DNA from: Ureibacillus sp. FSL W7-1570
GTDB lineage: Bacteria > Bacillota > Bacilli > Bacillales_A > Planococcaceae
DNA: 64,000 nucleotides
Assembly: GCF_038593265.1 (NCBI RefSeq)
Contig: NZ_CP151979.1
Coordinates: forward strand, 1,812,001 to 1,876,000
Direction: 5' to 3'
The position numbers were made by a program, and so were the translations under genes. A model generated the notes under the pieces. The model saw only the letters and a list, made by a program, of their open reading frames with translations. It searched no databases and was not told where the DNA came from. Of the stretch, positions 28,735 to 38,153 are shown piece after piece. The first letter of the stretch is position 1; every line of letters begins with the position of its first letter.

Positions 28735-28998
28735 ATGAAAGCAAACAATAAAGCGAAATGGATTGTCGGAATTACAGGTGTTGCATTTTCAGCATTTGTA
28801 TTGGGCCAAATCAATGATACGCCGGTCCATTCATCAGCAACGAACCCTAACGATGCTGCACTGGAAATTGAGATCAATGATTCCATGAGTGAACGTGAAA
28901 AAGAACTGGTTAAACTGGACTGGAGCAACTTTACGCTCAATCAAAACCAATATCAAGGTGCCGATGATTATGGTTACTACAAAACAAGAAGATCATAA
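28735..28998 (+). CDS. Small membrane-anchored protein, unknown function
   Basis: 87 residues from the ATG behind AGGGTAGGGTG. One hydrophobic segment (WIVGITGVAFSAFVLGQI, about 9-26) suggests an anchor or uncleaved signal; the rest is acidic and polar with a Tyr/Gln/Asn-rich end (NQNQYQGADDYGYYKTRRS). Its last 29 bp overlap the apbE start. I do not recognise it. No D-x-A-T-x-A/S-type FMN-acceptor motif is present, so it is not an obvious flavinylation target, although the position suggests that it works with ApbE. Confidence 0.65.
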   Translation: MKANNKAKWIVGITGVAFSAFVLGQINDTPVHSSATNPNDAALEIEINDSMSEREKELVKLDWSNFTLNQNQYQGADDYGYYKTRRS

Positions 28999-29908
28999 TG
29001 CCAGCGAAATGGATTCCATCCAACTCAATATCATGAATACAAATTTTCGCATTACCATCGAAAATCGGGATGGAACCGAATGGAAAAGTTATGTCATTTC
29101 CTTTCTTCAATATATCGAACAGGAATTTTCAAGATTTCGCAAAAATAATGAACTTTGGCAATTCAATGAAGCCAAAAAAAATGAAACGGTACGTGTTTCA
29201 CCCATTCTGTACGACCTTCTGAAAAAAGCGGAAGAATATCGGCAAAAAACGGAGGGGCGATTTTCCCCTTATATGCTTATACCTTTGGAGAACCATGGAT
29301 ATAATCGATCCTTTCCTTTTAATACGGCCAACAATGATTCAACGAATGTACATTATGAAAACGAATCGGAACCCCTCATTTTTATGGACGACTATCAAAT
29401 CATCAAACATACAGACCAAAAAATTGATTTGGGCGGAATTGCGAAAGGTTATGCAGTGGAATCCATTGCCAAATGGCTGCAAAATAACACTCGCAGCAAA
29501 TATGGAATCGTGGACGGCGGCGGAGATATGTCCATATGGTCGAACGGAGAGAAAACGTGGAAAATCGGAATCCAACATCCTTTCGACGAGGAAAAAACCA
29601 TTGGATCTTTCTCCATCCAAAATGGAGGAATTGCCACATCCAATATTGTGTACCGCAGCTGGACCCAAGGAAACGTGAAAAAACATCATTTATTGGACGG
29701 AAGAAATGGAATGCCTGTAGATACAGAAATTGTCCAGGCAACGGTGGTCATGGACCATTGCATCGATGCGGAAGTCGGCGCCAAAGTTTGCTTTATGGCG
29801 AATGACGCATCTGTTGACTCTGTTTTATCCAACATCAGCCAAAAGTTCAGTTATGTCCTTGTCAAATCTGATGGAAAAATTGAGACGGGAGGGAATAAAA
29901 CCCGATGA
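28970..29908 (+). CDS. apbE: ApbE family FAD:protein FMN transferase
   Basis: 312 residues from the ATG at 28970, which has AAGGTG nine bases upstream and overlaps the previous gene. ApbE blocks: MNTNFRITIE at the start, KIDLGGIAKGYAVESIAKWL, YGIVDGGGDMSIW, HHLLDGRNGMPV and MDHCIDAEVGAKV where magnesium ligands sit. The enzyme moves FMN from FAD onto Ser/Thr of target proteins; extracytoplasmic ApbE proteins flavinylate electron-transfer proteins. No signal peptide or lipobox is visible at the chosen start, which is unusual for an ApbE that serves exported proteins. Stop overlaps the next start in ATGA. Confidence 0.88.
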   Translation: MVTTKQEDHNASEMDSIQLNIMNTNFRITIENRDGTEWKSYVISFLQYIEQEFSRFRKNNELWQFNEAKKNETVRVSPILYDLLKKAEEYRQKTEGRFSPYMLIPLENHGYNRSFPFNTANNDSTNVHYENESEPLIFMDDYQIIKHTDQKIDLGGIAKGYAVESIAKWLQNNTRSKYGIVDGGGDMSIWSNGEKTWKIGIQHPFDEEKTIGSFSIQNGGIATSNIVYRSWTQGNVKKHHLLDGRNGMPVDTEIVQATVVMDHCIDAEVGAKVCFMANDASVDSVLSNISQKFSYVLVKSDGKIETGGNKTR

Positions 29909-30462
29909 TACTGGATCTGTTTTCTAACTGGAATCTCATACGTGTATCCGGCTTTCTTGCCTATTTTCTACTAACCCTTTCCATCATGGCCGGTCTGATG
30001 CAAAAGATTTCTTCTTTTAAAAATCAAAAACAGCTTATGATGGAACTGCACAAAATCAGCGGATGGATTGGGATGTTGACCATTGTGTTCCACGGCACCT
30101 TGCTATTGGTGGATCATTACGTTCCTTATAAAATCAGTGAATTAATCATTCCATTCGCTGCCGAAAATGAACCGTTCTTGTCCGGAATCGGAACAATCTC
30201 CTTCTATCTGTTCTTAATCGTCATGGCCACTTCCGATTTCTTCATGAAAAAACTCGGTTTCAAACTATGGAAAAAACTTCACTTCTTAGTGATTCCTGCA
30301 TGGGTGTTTATGATTCTCCATGGCATTTTCATCGGAACCGATTCCGACCAGGTTTGGGCAATCTTTATCTACTGTTTAGGAATTGTTTTCGTTACAACAT
30401 TGCTTATAATCCGATATTTTGAAGGCAAATTAAAAGCCGTTCATAGTAAAAGTGCTAATTAA
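29905..30462 (+). CDS. Ferric-reductase-like di-heme membrane protein
   Basis: 185 residues, six membrane helices. Histidines H49 and H63 (13 residues between) in one helix and H126 and H139 (12 between) in another form the two-heme pattern of the ferric reductase/NOX/MsrQ transmembrane domain. There is no FAD- or NADPH-binding domain, so electrons must come from a partner such as a flavinylated protein or quinol. It starts in the ATGA overlap with apbE, so it is strictly coupled to the flavin transferase. Likely carries electrons across the membrane to an external acceptor; the acceptor is unknown. Confidence 0.85.
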   Translation: MILDLFSNWNLIRVSGFLAYFLLTLSIMAGLMQKISSFKNQKQLMMELHKISGWIGMLTIVFHGTLLLVDHYVPYKISELIIPFAAENEPFLSGIGTISFYLFLIVMATSDFFMKKLGFKLWKKLHFLVIPAWVFMILHGIFIGTDSDQVWAIFIYCLGIVFVTTLLIIRYFEGKLKAVHSKSAN

Positions 30463-30495
30463 CCTCCTTAATATACCGTATTGAAACCCCTCTTA

Positions 30496-30540
30496 AAAAG
30501 GTTATCCGGGAAAGATCCAATCTTTCCCGGATAACCTTTT
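30496..30540. terminator. Strong bidirectional terminator
   Basis: Twenty-one-base perfect arms (AAAAGGTTATCCGGGAAAGA... and its complement) with a 3-nt loop separate the redox operon from the convergent two-component system. Confidence 0.95.
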
Positions 30541-30554
30541 GATTTTATATGCAA

Positions 30555-31889
30555 TTAATATTTCTTCAATTTAATTATAAACTCTGTCCCTTTCCCGACT
30601 TCACTCTTCACTTCGATTTCTCCTCCGTGGGCTTCCACAATTGTTTTGGCAATGGATAGACCCAGCCCTGTTCCGTTTCGTTTTCTTGATTCATCTCCCC
30701 GGTAAAAACGTTCAAAAATATGTTGCAAATCCTTTGGAGAAATGCCGATTCCCGTGTCTTTCACGCTTAACAAGATTTTCTCTCCCTGTTCGGCCAATGA
30801 GCATGTGATGGATCCTTCTTTCGTATAGCGTGCGGCATTATCCAGCAATATATAAAGGAGCTGTTGAATTCTTACTTTATCTCCCTTGATCCGGATCCCG
30901 TCCTGTATATTTTCTTGAAGTGTCAATTGGGATGGTACAATTCTTTTGAACCGGTTCAGCAATGAATGAACCTGTGAAGAGAGATCGAATTCTTCCAGTT
31001 CCAATTTAAAGTTTCCTTGGTCATGTCTTGCCAAAAATAATAAATCGTCCAAAAGTTTATGCATCATTTCCGCTTCCTGTTTCACATCTTCCAACACTTG
31101 TTTTCCAAATGGACTCAAGTGTTCCTCTTCTTCACTCGCCAACACATCAATGGAACTATAGAAAACACTGAGAGGTGTTCTTAGTTCGTGGGACGCATCA
31201 GAAACGAACTTTCTTTGTTTCTCATATGCTTTTATAATCGGTTTCATTGCCTGGCCGGCAAAGAAGTTCCCTGCCAAAGCAAAAAGCAAACTGAAAAAGA
31301 TGGTTAAAAACAATAATATCCAAATAATTCGTTGAAACAAATGCTTTTCGTCGGTAATATCCTTTCCGACAACAACGCTTCCGATCAACCGGTCATCCAT
31401 TTGAAGGGGATAATAGATATAAAGGATATGGACCTTATCCCATTCGATTTCTTTTACGGTTCTTGAAGATGGAGGGGTGAAATCTGTTTCAAAATACTCT
31501 TCAAAACCTTGGACGGTCCCTTCGCCTTCGATTAATTGAAAATTTTCATCCAATACGTAGTAGAAAATATCCCTTTCCGGTCGATATTTCAACGGCTCAT
31601 TCTCTTCAAATTCTTCGTCGATTTCATCATAATCCTCTTCTTCAAAATCTTCGAAAAATCTCTTTTTACGCTTACTCTCCGGTATGATTCTTATATAATT
31701 TTTTTTGTACAGTTCTTCTAAAAATTCATGGTTTTCCTTCTCATAAAACCGTTCCAGTTCTTCAATCTCCTGTTTATTGATCGCATTCGAAATAAAAAGA
31801 TACAGCACGAAAATAAACATCATTAAAATAAGCAGGAGGGATCCTGAATAAATCAAGGTGAGCTTCAATTTCACTTTATTAATTTCCAT
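30555..31889 (-). CDS. Sensor histidine kinase with acidic sensor domain
   Basis: 444 residues. TM1 (about 10-33), an extracytoplasmic domain of 150 residues, TM2 (187-209), then DHp with the phosphorylated H234 in SDASHELRTPLS, N box (LLDNAARYT), G1 DTGIGIS, F box and G2 GTGLGLS. The sensor contains a remarkable acidic run at 79-98 (FEDFEEEDYDEIDEEFEENE), as found in cation- or metal-sensing kinases of the PhoQ/PmrB style. Overlaps its response regulator by 11 bp. Ligand unknown; the neighbouring redox operon, also with an acidic/His cluster, is a candidate target. Confidence 0.92.
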   Translation of the reverse strand: MEINKVKLKLTLIYSGSLLLILMMFIFVLYLFISNAINKQEIEELERFYEKENHEFLEELYKKNYIRIIPESKRKKRFFEDFEEEDYDEIDEEFEENEPLKYRPERDIFYYVLDENFQLIEGEGTVQGFEEYFETDFTPPSSRTVKEIEWDKVHILYIYYPLQMDDRLIGSVVVGKDITDEKHLFQRIIWILLFLTIFFSLLFALAGNFFAGQAMKPIIKAYEKQRKFVSDASHELRTPLSVFYSSIDVLASEEEEHLSPFGKQVLEDVKQEAEMMHKLLDDLLFLARHDQGNFKLELEEFDLSSQVHSLLNRFKRIVPSQLTLQENIQDGIRIKGDKVRIQQLLYILLDNAARYTKEGSITCSLAEQGEKILLSVKDTGIGISPKDLQHIFERFYRGDESRKRNGTGLGLSIAKTIVEAHGGEIEVKSEVGKGTEFIIKLKKY

Positions 31890-32559
31890 GGCTATCCCTC
31901 AACTTGTAGCCGACGCCTCTCACATTTTTGATGATCGATGGTTTTCCCGGCTCGTCCACTTTTTTCCGAAGCAGTTTCACTAACGCATCCAATGCGTTTT
32001 CCGTTACATCTGTATCAAATCCCCATATTCTTTCAATGATCATTTCCCTTGTCAACACTTGGTGTTTATTGCGCAGCAACAGTTCCAGCAACTCATATTC
32101 TTTCTTTGAAAGTTCTATCACTTTGCCATTTCTTTTTACAACATGATTGGATAAATTCAATTCCAGATCATCCAATGATAGAATTTCTTCAAAAGGCTTA
32201 TCGACTCTACGTGACAATGCCCGGAGTCTCGCCACAAGCTCCTCGAATTTGAAAGGCTTCACTAAATAATCATCAGCCCCCGAGTCCAATCCTTCCACCA
32301 CATCTTCAACGGAATCTTTGGCTGTCAAAAACAAAATTCCACCTTTAAAACCTTTTTCTCTGAGGCGCTTACATACTTCAAGCCCGCTCATACCAGGCAT
32401 CATCCAATCCAAAATGATCACGTCATAATCGGTGAATATGGAGTAATCATAAGCGCTTTCGCCGTCTTTTACCCAATCCACTCGGCCATATTCCTTTTGC
32501 AATAAATGATGGACCATTTTTCCCAAATTCTCGTCATCTTCAGCAAATAAAATGTTCAT
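31879..32559 (-). CDS. OmpR-family response regulator
   Basis: 226 residues. Receiver domain with D8/D9, phospho-acceptor D51 in VIILDWMMPGMSG, T and K residues (LTAKDS, VKPF), then a winged-helix DNA-binding domain (LSKKEYELLELLL, LDALVKLLRKKVDE, IKNVRGVGYKLR). Complete and probably functional. First gene of the pair, with the kinase directly after it. The layout resembles B. subtilis ykoG-ykoH, but that equivalence is not proven. Confidence 0.93.
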   Translation of the reverse strand: MNILFAEDDENLGKMVHHLLQKEYGRVDWVKDGESAYDYSIFTDYDVIILDWMMPGMSGLEVCKRLREKGFKGGILFLTAKDSVEDVVEGLDSGADDYLVKPFKFEELVARLRALSRRVDKPFEEILSLDDLELNLSNHVVKRNGKVIELSKKEYELLELLLRNKHQVLTREMIIERIWGFDTDVTENALDALVKLLRKKVDEPGKPSIIKNVRGVGYKLRDSHGN

Positions 32560-32912
32560 TCGACCTTCACCTTCTTGTGCACAGTCTTTTTATACAAGCG
32601 TATCAAAAAAGGCTGAAAAAAAAATGAAAAATTCCTATATACTTTAAGACTATTTAATGTCTTTCATATTTAAACATAAAAAAAATGGCCTCCATATCGA
32701 AGGTCTTGCACATTCTAAAACTTTGGCCGTTCATTATCGCTCCGCCCGCACTTTCTTCCTGGTCCATGGGCTTTTACGAACCGTTTTACTTTCATTCGAT
32801 CGTTTGATGACAGCGGATTGTGGAAGACTGCGCAAACATTGGGCAGAAAGTTGGTTGACAACCAGCTTGTGCATGATATGATAAACATAAATTGGAAATT
32901 GTGATTGTGAAA

Positions 32913-33008
32913 CATCCACTAGGGGTGCCTTTAGATAGGCTGAGATCAAAGTGTACCTTTGAGACCCTTAGCACCTGATCTGGGTAATACCAGCGGAGGG
33001 AAGTGGAG
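32913..33008 (+). promoter_or_regulatory. TPP riboswitch (thi-box)
   Basis: AGGGGTGCC (32921), GGCTGAGATCAAA (32938), ACCCTT (32964) and CTGATCTGGGTAATACCAG (32975-32993), then GCGGAGGGAAGT: all conserved blocks of the thiamin pyrophosphate aptamer in the right order. It precedes a terminator hairpin and the thiO gene, so high TPP should stop transcription. Confidence 0.97.
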
Positions 33009-33057
33009 ATGGGTTTTACATGGTCGACATGGTGTTGCTATGAGATGCTGTAGACTC

Positions 33058-33098
33058 ACGCCGCTTTCTTTACTCTGGTAAAGGAAGCGGCGTTTTTG
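33058..33098 (+). terminator. Riboswitch expression-platform terminator
   Basis: ACGCCGCTTTCTTTAC pairs with GTAAAGGAAGCGGCGT (one mismatch), then TTTTG; located between the TPP aptamer and thiO, as in transcription-attenuating thi riboswitches. Confidence 0.9.
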
Positions 33099-33136
33099 TT
33101 TTAAAACAAAGCAATTGATTAAAAGGAGTGGATCCA

Positions 33137-34273
33137 ATGACTATACAACGTTATGACACAGTAATTGTCGGCGGCGGAGTGATTGGTGCCGCGATCGCCT
33201 TTGAACTTTCCAAACGGCATCATCGCGTCGCAATTTTAGAAAAAGGGACAATGGCTTGTGAAGCATCCCGTGCTGCTGCCGGTATGCTCGGAGCACAATC
33301 GGAGTTTTTCTCGCCAAGTCCCCTCGTGCCGCTCGCCTTGCAAAGCCGGGCCCTTATGCCGTCCCTGGCTGAAGAGTTGAGGGAGCGGACGGGGATTGAT
33401 ATCGGTCTTGTTGAAAAAGGAATGATCAAAATAGCGGCCACTGAGGAAGAGGCGGAAGAGCTTCAACGCCACTATGCATTCTGGCGCGGAACAGTTGAAC
33501 CGGTGCGGTGGCTGACGAATGAAGAAGCGGTTGAAATGGAGCCGTCTCTTGCAAAAGAAGCAATTGCTGGTGCCATATATATTGAAGGAGACGGTCAAGT
33601 AAGCGCCCCGGATTTGGCCACAGCCCTTGCATATGCTGCAATTTCAGCCGGCGCCCAATTGTATGAACATACAGAAGTATTAAACATTCGGTCCGAAGCA
33701 GGCATCCATCTCGTGGATACAACGGTTGGAACGTTTGCTGCCGAGGCTGTTGTCGTCGCCGCCGGTGCCTGGACTGAGCGGCTCGGTACATCCCTCGGCC
33801 TTCCACTTGTTGTGTACCCGGTCAAAGGGGAATGCATCATGGTGCGCACTCATGTTCCATTGCTGCAGTCGACCGTATTTGCCAAAAACGGCTGCTATAT
33901 CGTGCCGAAGCGGGGCAATCAATTGCTGATTGGCGCAACCTCCACTCCGGATACATTTGAACGGCGTGTGTCAGCAGGCGGGGTGATGAGTTTGCTCCAC
34001 CGCGCGACCACCCTCATTCCGGACATACAACAATCGGAATGGATCAACACGTGGAGCGGAATCCGGCCACAGACAAAAGACGGCTTGCCATACTTCGGGG
34101 AACATCCGGAACGGCGGGGATTGTTTGTCGCTGCCGGCCATTACCGAAACGGGATTTTACTTTGCGCGATCACCGGTCAGTTGATGGCGGACTTGGTTGA
34201 ACGGAAAGAAACGGGAATCGATTTATCACCGTTTTCACTGACACGGCACAAAGCAGAAACCCCAATCACTTGA
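33137..34273 (+). CDS. thiO: Glycine oxidase ThiO
   Basis: 378 residues from the ATG eight bases after AAAGGAGT. FAD-binding DAAO fold: VIVGGGVIGAAIAFELSKR at the N-terminus, EASRAAAGMLGAQ, the substrate arginine region (WINTWSGIRPQTKDGLPYFGE) and the C-terminal HYRNGILLCAITGQ. ThiO oxidises glycine to iminoglycine for the thiazole of thiamin. Controlled by the TPP riboswitch upstream. Odd: the usual partners (thiS, thiG, thiF, tenI, thiE) are not beside it, and a terminator follows directly. By eye it is near 50% G+C, well above its neighbours, which suggests acquisition from a different background. Confidence 0.93.
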   Translation: MTIQRYDTVIVGGGVIGAAIAFELSKRHHRVAILEKGTMACEASRAAAGMLGAQSEFFSPSPLVPLALQSRALMPSLAEELRERTGIDIGLVEKGMIKIAATEEEAEELQRHYAFWRGTVEPVRWLTNEEAVEMEPSLAKEAIAGAIYIEGDGQVSAPDLATALAYAAISAGAQLYEHTEVLNIRSEAGIHLVDTTVGTFAAEAVVVAAGAWTERLGTSLGLPLVVYPVKGECIMVRTHVPLLQSTVFAKNGCYIVPKRGNQLLIGATSTPDTFERRVSAGGVMSLLHRATTLIPDIQQSEWINTWSGIRPQTKDGLPYFGEHPERRGLFVAAGHYRNGILLCAITGQLMADLVERKETGIDLSPFSLTRHKAETPIT

Positions 34274-34303
34274 AGTATCCTGCACTCCACATATTCAAAA
34301 AAT

Positions 34304-34350
34304 AAAGCGAATGAAGGGAACCTTTGTCTTCCCCCATTCGCTTTGCTTTT
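34304..34350. terminator. Terminator between thiO and ssuD
   Basis: AAAGCGAATG (34304) pairs with CATTCGCTTT (34335-34344) with an inner GGG/CCC pair; T-rich on the plus strand (GCTTTTGC). Confidence 0.7.
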
Positions 34351-34374
34351 GCAAACTGAATTGTCATGTAAAGT

Positions 34375-35505
34375 TTATACCCGCGCCAATTTCTCGGCCG
34401 TATAATCATAACCAACGACTTCCCCTTTTGGAGCGCCGGTTGATTGTTTATCTTGCTTATACCCGAGCAGCGGGAACACGAGTTCAGCAAATTGATATGC
34501 TTCCTCCAAATGAGGATAGCCTGATAATACAAACTTATCAATTCCAATTGACTGGTATTCGCGAATGCGTTCCGCCACCGTTTCCGGATCGCCGACAATC
34601 GCTGTTCCGCAGCCTCCGCGCACAAGGCCGACTCCTGCCCATAAATTTGGATATATCTCCAAATTGCTGCGATCCCCTTTATTTAACTCCGTCATTTTCT
34701 TTTGGCCGATTGAATCGTAGCGGCTAAACACTTGTTGCGCTTTTTGAATCGCATCCTCATCCACATATTTAATTAGGTCATTGGCAGCTTTCCACGCTTC
34801 TTCATTCGTTTCGCGGACAATGACATGCACACGCAATCCAAATTCCACTTCACGGCCATGTTTTGCCGCTTCTTCACGCACTTTGTCAATTTTCTCTTTC
34901 ACTTGTTGAGGCGGTTCTCCCCATGTTAAATACACATCGGAATGTTTTGCCGCCACTTTGATTCCCGCATCGGATGAACCCCCGAAGAAAATCGGAGGAT
35001 GAGGTTTTTGGATGCCAGGGAACATGATTTCCCCGCCTTCCACTTTTAAATGCTTGCCTTCATAATTCACTTTTTCCCCTGCCAATAAGGCACGCCAAAT
35101 ATCCAAAAATTCATCTGTCACTTCATATCGTTCATCGTGGGAAGCGAAGATGCCATCACCTGCAAGCTCCACCGGATCTCCTCCGGCAACAACGTTAATC
35201 AATAAACGTCCGTTTGAAATTTGATCGAGTGTCGCTGTCATGCGTGCCGCAACAGTCGGTTTCATCACCCCTGGACGGACCGCAATTAAAAACTTCAATT
35301 TTTGCGTAACTGTGGCCAGCGCTGACGCTGTCACCCACGGATCATTGCATGGCTTGCCCGTCGGTATTAATACCCCTTCGTAGCCCAGCTCATCAACTGC
35401 TTGAGCTATTTGTTTAATGTACGGGAAATTTGTTTCGCGTGCACCTTTCGTTGTAGCTAAATATCTGCCGTCTCCATAAGTTGGAATAAACCAGAAAAAG
35501 TCCAT
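34375..35505 (-). CDS. ssuD: FMNH2-dependent alkanesulfonate monooxygenase
   Basis: 376 residues, luciferase-like barrel. The N-terminus [19 protein letters not shown] and the conserved [32 protein letters not shown] and [15 protein letters not shown] are SsuD signatures. It splits C-S bonds of alkanesulfonates with FMNH2 and O2, giving sulfite and aldehyde. ATG chosen after AAAGGAGAGAG; the preceding GTG is poorer. Last gene of ssuBACD. A dedicated flavin reductase (SsuE) is not seen nearby, so FMNH2 must come from elsewhere. Confidence 0.95.
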   Translation of the reverse strand: MDFFWFIPTYGDGRYLATTKGARETNFPYIKQIAQAVDELGYEGVLIPTGKPCNDPWVTASALATVTQKLKFLIAVRPGVMKPTVAARMTATLDQISNGRLLINVVAGGDPVELAGDGIFASHDERYEVTDEFLDIWRALLAGEKVNYEGKHLKVEGGEIMFPGIQKPHPPIFFGGSSDAGIKVAAKHSDVYLTWGEPPQQVKEKIDKVREEAAKHGREVEFGLRVHVIVRETNEEAWKAANDLIKYVDEDAIQKAQQVFSRYDSIGQKKMTELNKGDRSNLEIYPNLWAGVGLVRGGCGTAIVGDPETVAERIREYQSIGIDKFVLSGYPHLEEAYQFAELVFPLLGYKQDKQSTGAPKGEVVGYDYTAEKLARV

Positions 35506-35533
35506 CACACTCTCTCCTTTTTATAAGAATTTG

Positions 35534-36367
35534 TTATTCAACACCTTCAAAGTTGGTTTGCCATTTCAGCAATTTTTTCTCCAATAAACGGACAAGGGAA
35601 TCGGTCAGTTTACCAACCACCCCGAAAATGATAATGCCGACAAACACCTTATTTGTCTGGGAAAACTGCCGTGCATCCATAATCATATAGCCGACACCGG
35701 AACTGGAACCCATCAGCTCAGCTACGACAAGGCTAAGCCAGGCAATCCCGAGCGATAGGCGGATTCCGACAAGAATGTGGCCCAGTGCAGACGGCAAAAT
35801 TAATTTTGTGAGCTTTTTCCATCTGTTGAACTCCAGTACTTGCGCCACTTCAAAAAGCCTCATATCAACTGAACGTATGCCATTATAAGTGTTCACATAT
35901 AACGGAAAAAATGAAGCGAACGCAATGAGCAATATTTTCGATAATTCATCAAATCCAAACCACAAGATAAATAATGGAGTCACCGCCAAACTTGGAATTG
36001 TTCGCAACATTTGCATCGTTGGATCCAAATAACTTTCAAATTGCTTTGAGAAACCGACAAGAAAACCAAGAATTAAGGCGATACTTCCTCCGAGCAAAAA
36101 GCCGGCTGCAGCACGATAGATGCTAATCTGCAAATGTTCCAATAACACGCCGCTAATAATCAAGTGATAAAAAGTGGTTACAATTTGAAGCGGGCTTGGA
36201 AGGACTGTAACGGAAACAAGACCGCTTGAAGAAACAATTTGCCAAATGATGATGACAACTAGTGGGAAAACCAATCCTTTTCCCCAAGCGGCTGTTGATT
36301 TTCTCGCTTTTTTCCCGCTTGCAATCGGCTGCTTCATTGCCTGTGCACGGACCAAATCACTCACCAC
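35534..36367 (-). CDS. ssuC: Aliphatic sulfonate ABC transporter permease
   Basis: 277 residues, six helices, with the permease EAA loop ... LEFNRWKKLTKLILPSALGHILVGIRLSLGIAW in the sulfonate/taurine family pattern. The GTG start overlaps the end of ssuA by 11 bp; GTG at 36364 is an alternative. Forms the membrane channel for SsuA-delivered sulfonates, powered by SsuB. Confidence 0.93.
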   Translation of the reverse strand: MVSDLVRAQAMKQPIASGKKARKSTAAWGKGLVFPLVVIIIWQIVSSSGLVSVTVLPSPLQIVTTFYHLIISGVLLEHLQISIYRAAAGFLLGGSIALILGFLVGFSKQFESYLDPTMQMLRTIPSLAVTPLFILWFGFDELSKILLIAFASFFPLYVNTYNGIRSVDMRLFEVAQVLEFNRWKKLTKLILPSALGHILVGIRLSLGIAWLSLVVAELMGSSSGVGYMIMDARQFSQTNKVFVGIIIFGVVGKLTDSLVRLLEKKLLKWQTNFEGVE

Positions 36368-37355
36368 CTTTTAACAGTTTTTCAGCAAATTTGTTCTCCA
36401 CTACTTCTTCTACATTGATTCCATTGCTAAACACGCCTTGCTCTATAAATAAATCCGCCACTCTTTGTTGACTGGAAATGACATCCTCATCAATTACTTG
36501 CATTTCATATGGTGTATTTTTTAAGACTTCCTCCACAATCACCGGGTCAATTCCTTTTAGGTCCGCAAAAAATTGGACCGCTTCCTCAGGATTCTCATTC
36601 AACCAATCGGTCGCCTTTTTATAAACTTCCAAATAAATAGATACCAACTCCGGGTTTTCTTCAATAAAATCTGTACGAGCAATTGTAAACACCGGACTAA
36701 ATACGCCAATATCCTCACATTTGATCAATGCTTTTGCATTGTTCCCAACAGTCTGATATGAAATAAACGGTTCCCATGTAGCCCATGCATCAACCGAACC
36801 ATTTTCAAAGACCGGTTGAGCCTCATCCGGTTGAAGTTGAATAATTTCAACCTTTGATGGATCAACGCCTTCCTTTTCGAACGCTTCATATAACAAACCG
36901 TAAGCACTGCTTCCTTTCGCAACGGCAACTTTTTTTCCTACTAAATCTTTAATAGATTTAATGTCGCTATCTTCCGGAATTAAAACTGCATTATTGGTTT
37001 TACCTTTGGATAATAACGCTATTTCTTTAAAATCAATGCCTGCCGCTTGCCCTGAAAGCGGTGGTGTATTCCCTACTTCTGTAATATCCAACTTTCCTGC
37101 GGCAATACCTTCAAATTGAGGGGGACCGCTTTGGAATTCAGTCCAAACAATTTCAACTCCGACCTCTTTAAACGCTTCTTCCAACCAACCTTTTTCTTTC
37201 GCTATCCATAAAGGAGATAGAATTTGTTGAATTCCCAGATTAATTGTTTTCGCTGAAGATGTGCCTTCGCTGTTGCTTTGGCTTTCTGAACCGGATGAAC
37301 AAGCCGCCAACAGCAGGCCGATGATTGTCAGTAACAATAAGAATCTTTTTTTCAT
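36357..37355 (-). CDS. ssuA: Aliphatic sulfonate-binding lipoprotein
   Basis: 332 residues. Lipoprotein signal with lipobox LAAC (Cys 19), then Ser-rich linker and a type-2 periplasmic-binding fold: INLGIQQILSPLWIAKEKGWLEE, IDITEVGNTPPLSGQAAG-like loop, VDAWATWEPF. Captures sulfonates on the outer face. Long enough and intact. Second gene of the operon, 12 bp after ssuB. Confidence 0.93.
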   Translation of the reverse strand: MKKRFLLLLTIIGLLLAACSSGSESQSNSEGTSSAKTINLGIQQILSPLWIAKEKGWLEEAFKEVGVEIVWTEFQSGPPQFEGIAAGKLDITEVGNTPPLSGQAAGIDFKEIALLSKGKTNNAVLIPEDSDIKSIKDLVGKKVAVAKGSSAYGLLYEAFEKEGVDPSKVEIIQLQPDEAQPVFENGSVDAWATWEPFISYQTVGNNAKALIKCEDIGVFSPVFTIARTDFIEENPELVSIYLEVYKKATDWLNENPEEAVQFFADLKGIDPVIVEEVLKNTPYEMQVIDEDVISSQQRVADLFIEQGVFSNGINVEEVVENKFAEKLLKGGE

Positions 37356-37367
37356 ACATCATTCCCC

Positions 37368-38135
37368 CTAAATCCCATATCCGTCGATATATTTTTCATT
37401 TTCCGATTTTTCGAATTCTTGCAACACCCGCTGCCTTATCTGCTGATAAGCCGGGCTTGTTCTTGAGCGTGGATAACTTAAGTCAACATGCACAAGTTTT
37501 TGGATTCTTCCCGGATTTGCACGCAATATTGCGATATCCGTCCCAAGATATACCGCCTCGTCAATATCGTGGGTTACAAGCAGCATTGTAATGTTTTTTT
37601 GCTGCCAAATATCGATGAGAACATCCTGCAAATGCCCGCGTGTGAATGCATCAAGGGCACCAAAGGGCTCATCAAGCAACAAAATTTCCGGATCCCGGAT
37701 GAGTGCCCGCGCAATGGCCACCCTTTGTGACATACCGCCTGATATTTCGCTCGGATACGCCTTCTCATATCCTTTTAATCTAACGATTTCCAGCATTTCA
37801 TCTACCTTTTTGCGAACTTCCGGATCTTTCAAATTCAAGTCTGCCGCTACATTTTGTTCAACCGTCAACCATGGAAATAAACGATGCTCTTGAAAAATAA
37901 AACCTTGGGCGATTCCCGGTTTCACGATTTGACGGCCATTTACCAGCACAACTCCCCGATATTCGGTATCCAGTCCAGCTACAATTTTCAACAAAGTACT
38001 TTTACCACATCCGCTTGGACCGATAATGGTTAAAAAATCACCTTTATTAAGATGCAAATCAATGCCATCAAGTACAAGTTTGCGCTCTTGTTCCATTTGA
38101 AAGCTTTTTTCAAGGATTTGAATTTGTACCCCCAT
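37368..38135 (-). CDS. ssuB: Aliphatic sulfonate ABC transporter ATPase
   Basis: 255 residues from the ATG behind GGGAGGAAGTT. Walker [22 protein letters not shown] (Q-loop), signature [15 protein letters not shown], Walker [12 protein letters not shown] and H-loop VTHDIDEA are all present. First gene of ssuBACD, the same order as in B. subtilis. A long hairpin plus T-run just upstream suggests attenuation of the whole operon. Confidence 0.95.
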   Translation of the reverse strand: MGVQIQILEKSFQMEQERKLVLDGIDLHLNKGDFLTIIGPSGCGKSTLLKIVAGLDTEYRGVVLVNGRQIVKPGIAQGFIFQEHRLFPWLTVEQNVAADLNLKDPEVRKKVDEMLEIVRLKGYEKAYPSEISGGMSQRVAIARALIRDPEILLLDEPFGALDAFTRGHLQDVLIDIWQQKNITMLLVTHDIDEAVYLGTDIAILRANPGRIQKLVHVDLSYPRSRTSPAYQQIRQRVLQEFEKSENEKYIDGYGI

Positions 38136-38153
38136 AAATAACTTCCTCCCAAC

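Noticed and set aside
32657-32881. Frames before the TPP riboswitch
   Set aside because: Readable on both strands but no recognised domain and no ribosome site. It might be a decayed transposase fragment, but I could not support that.
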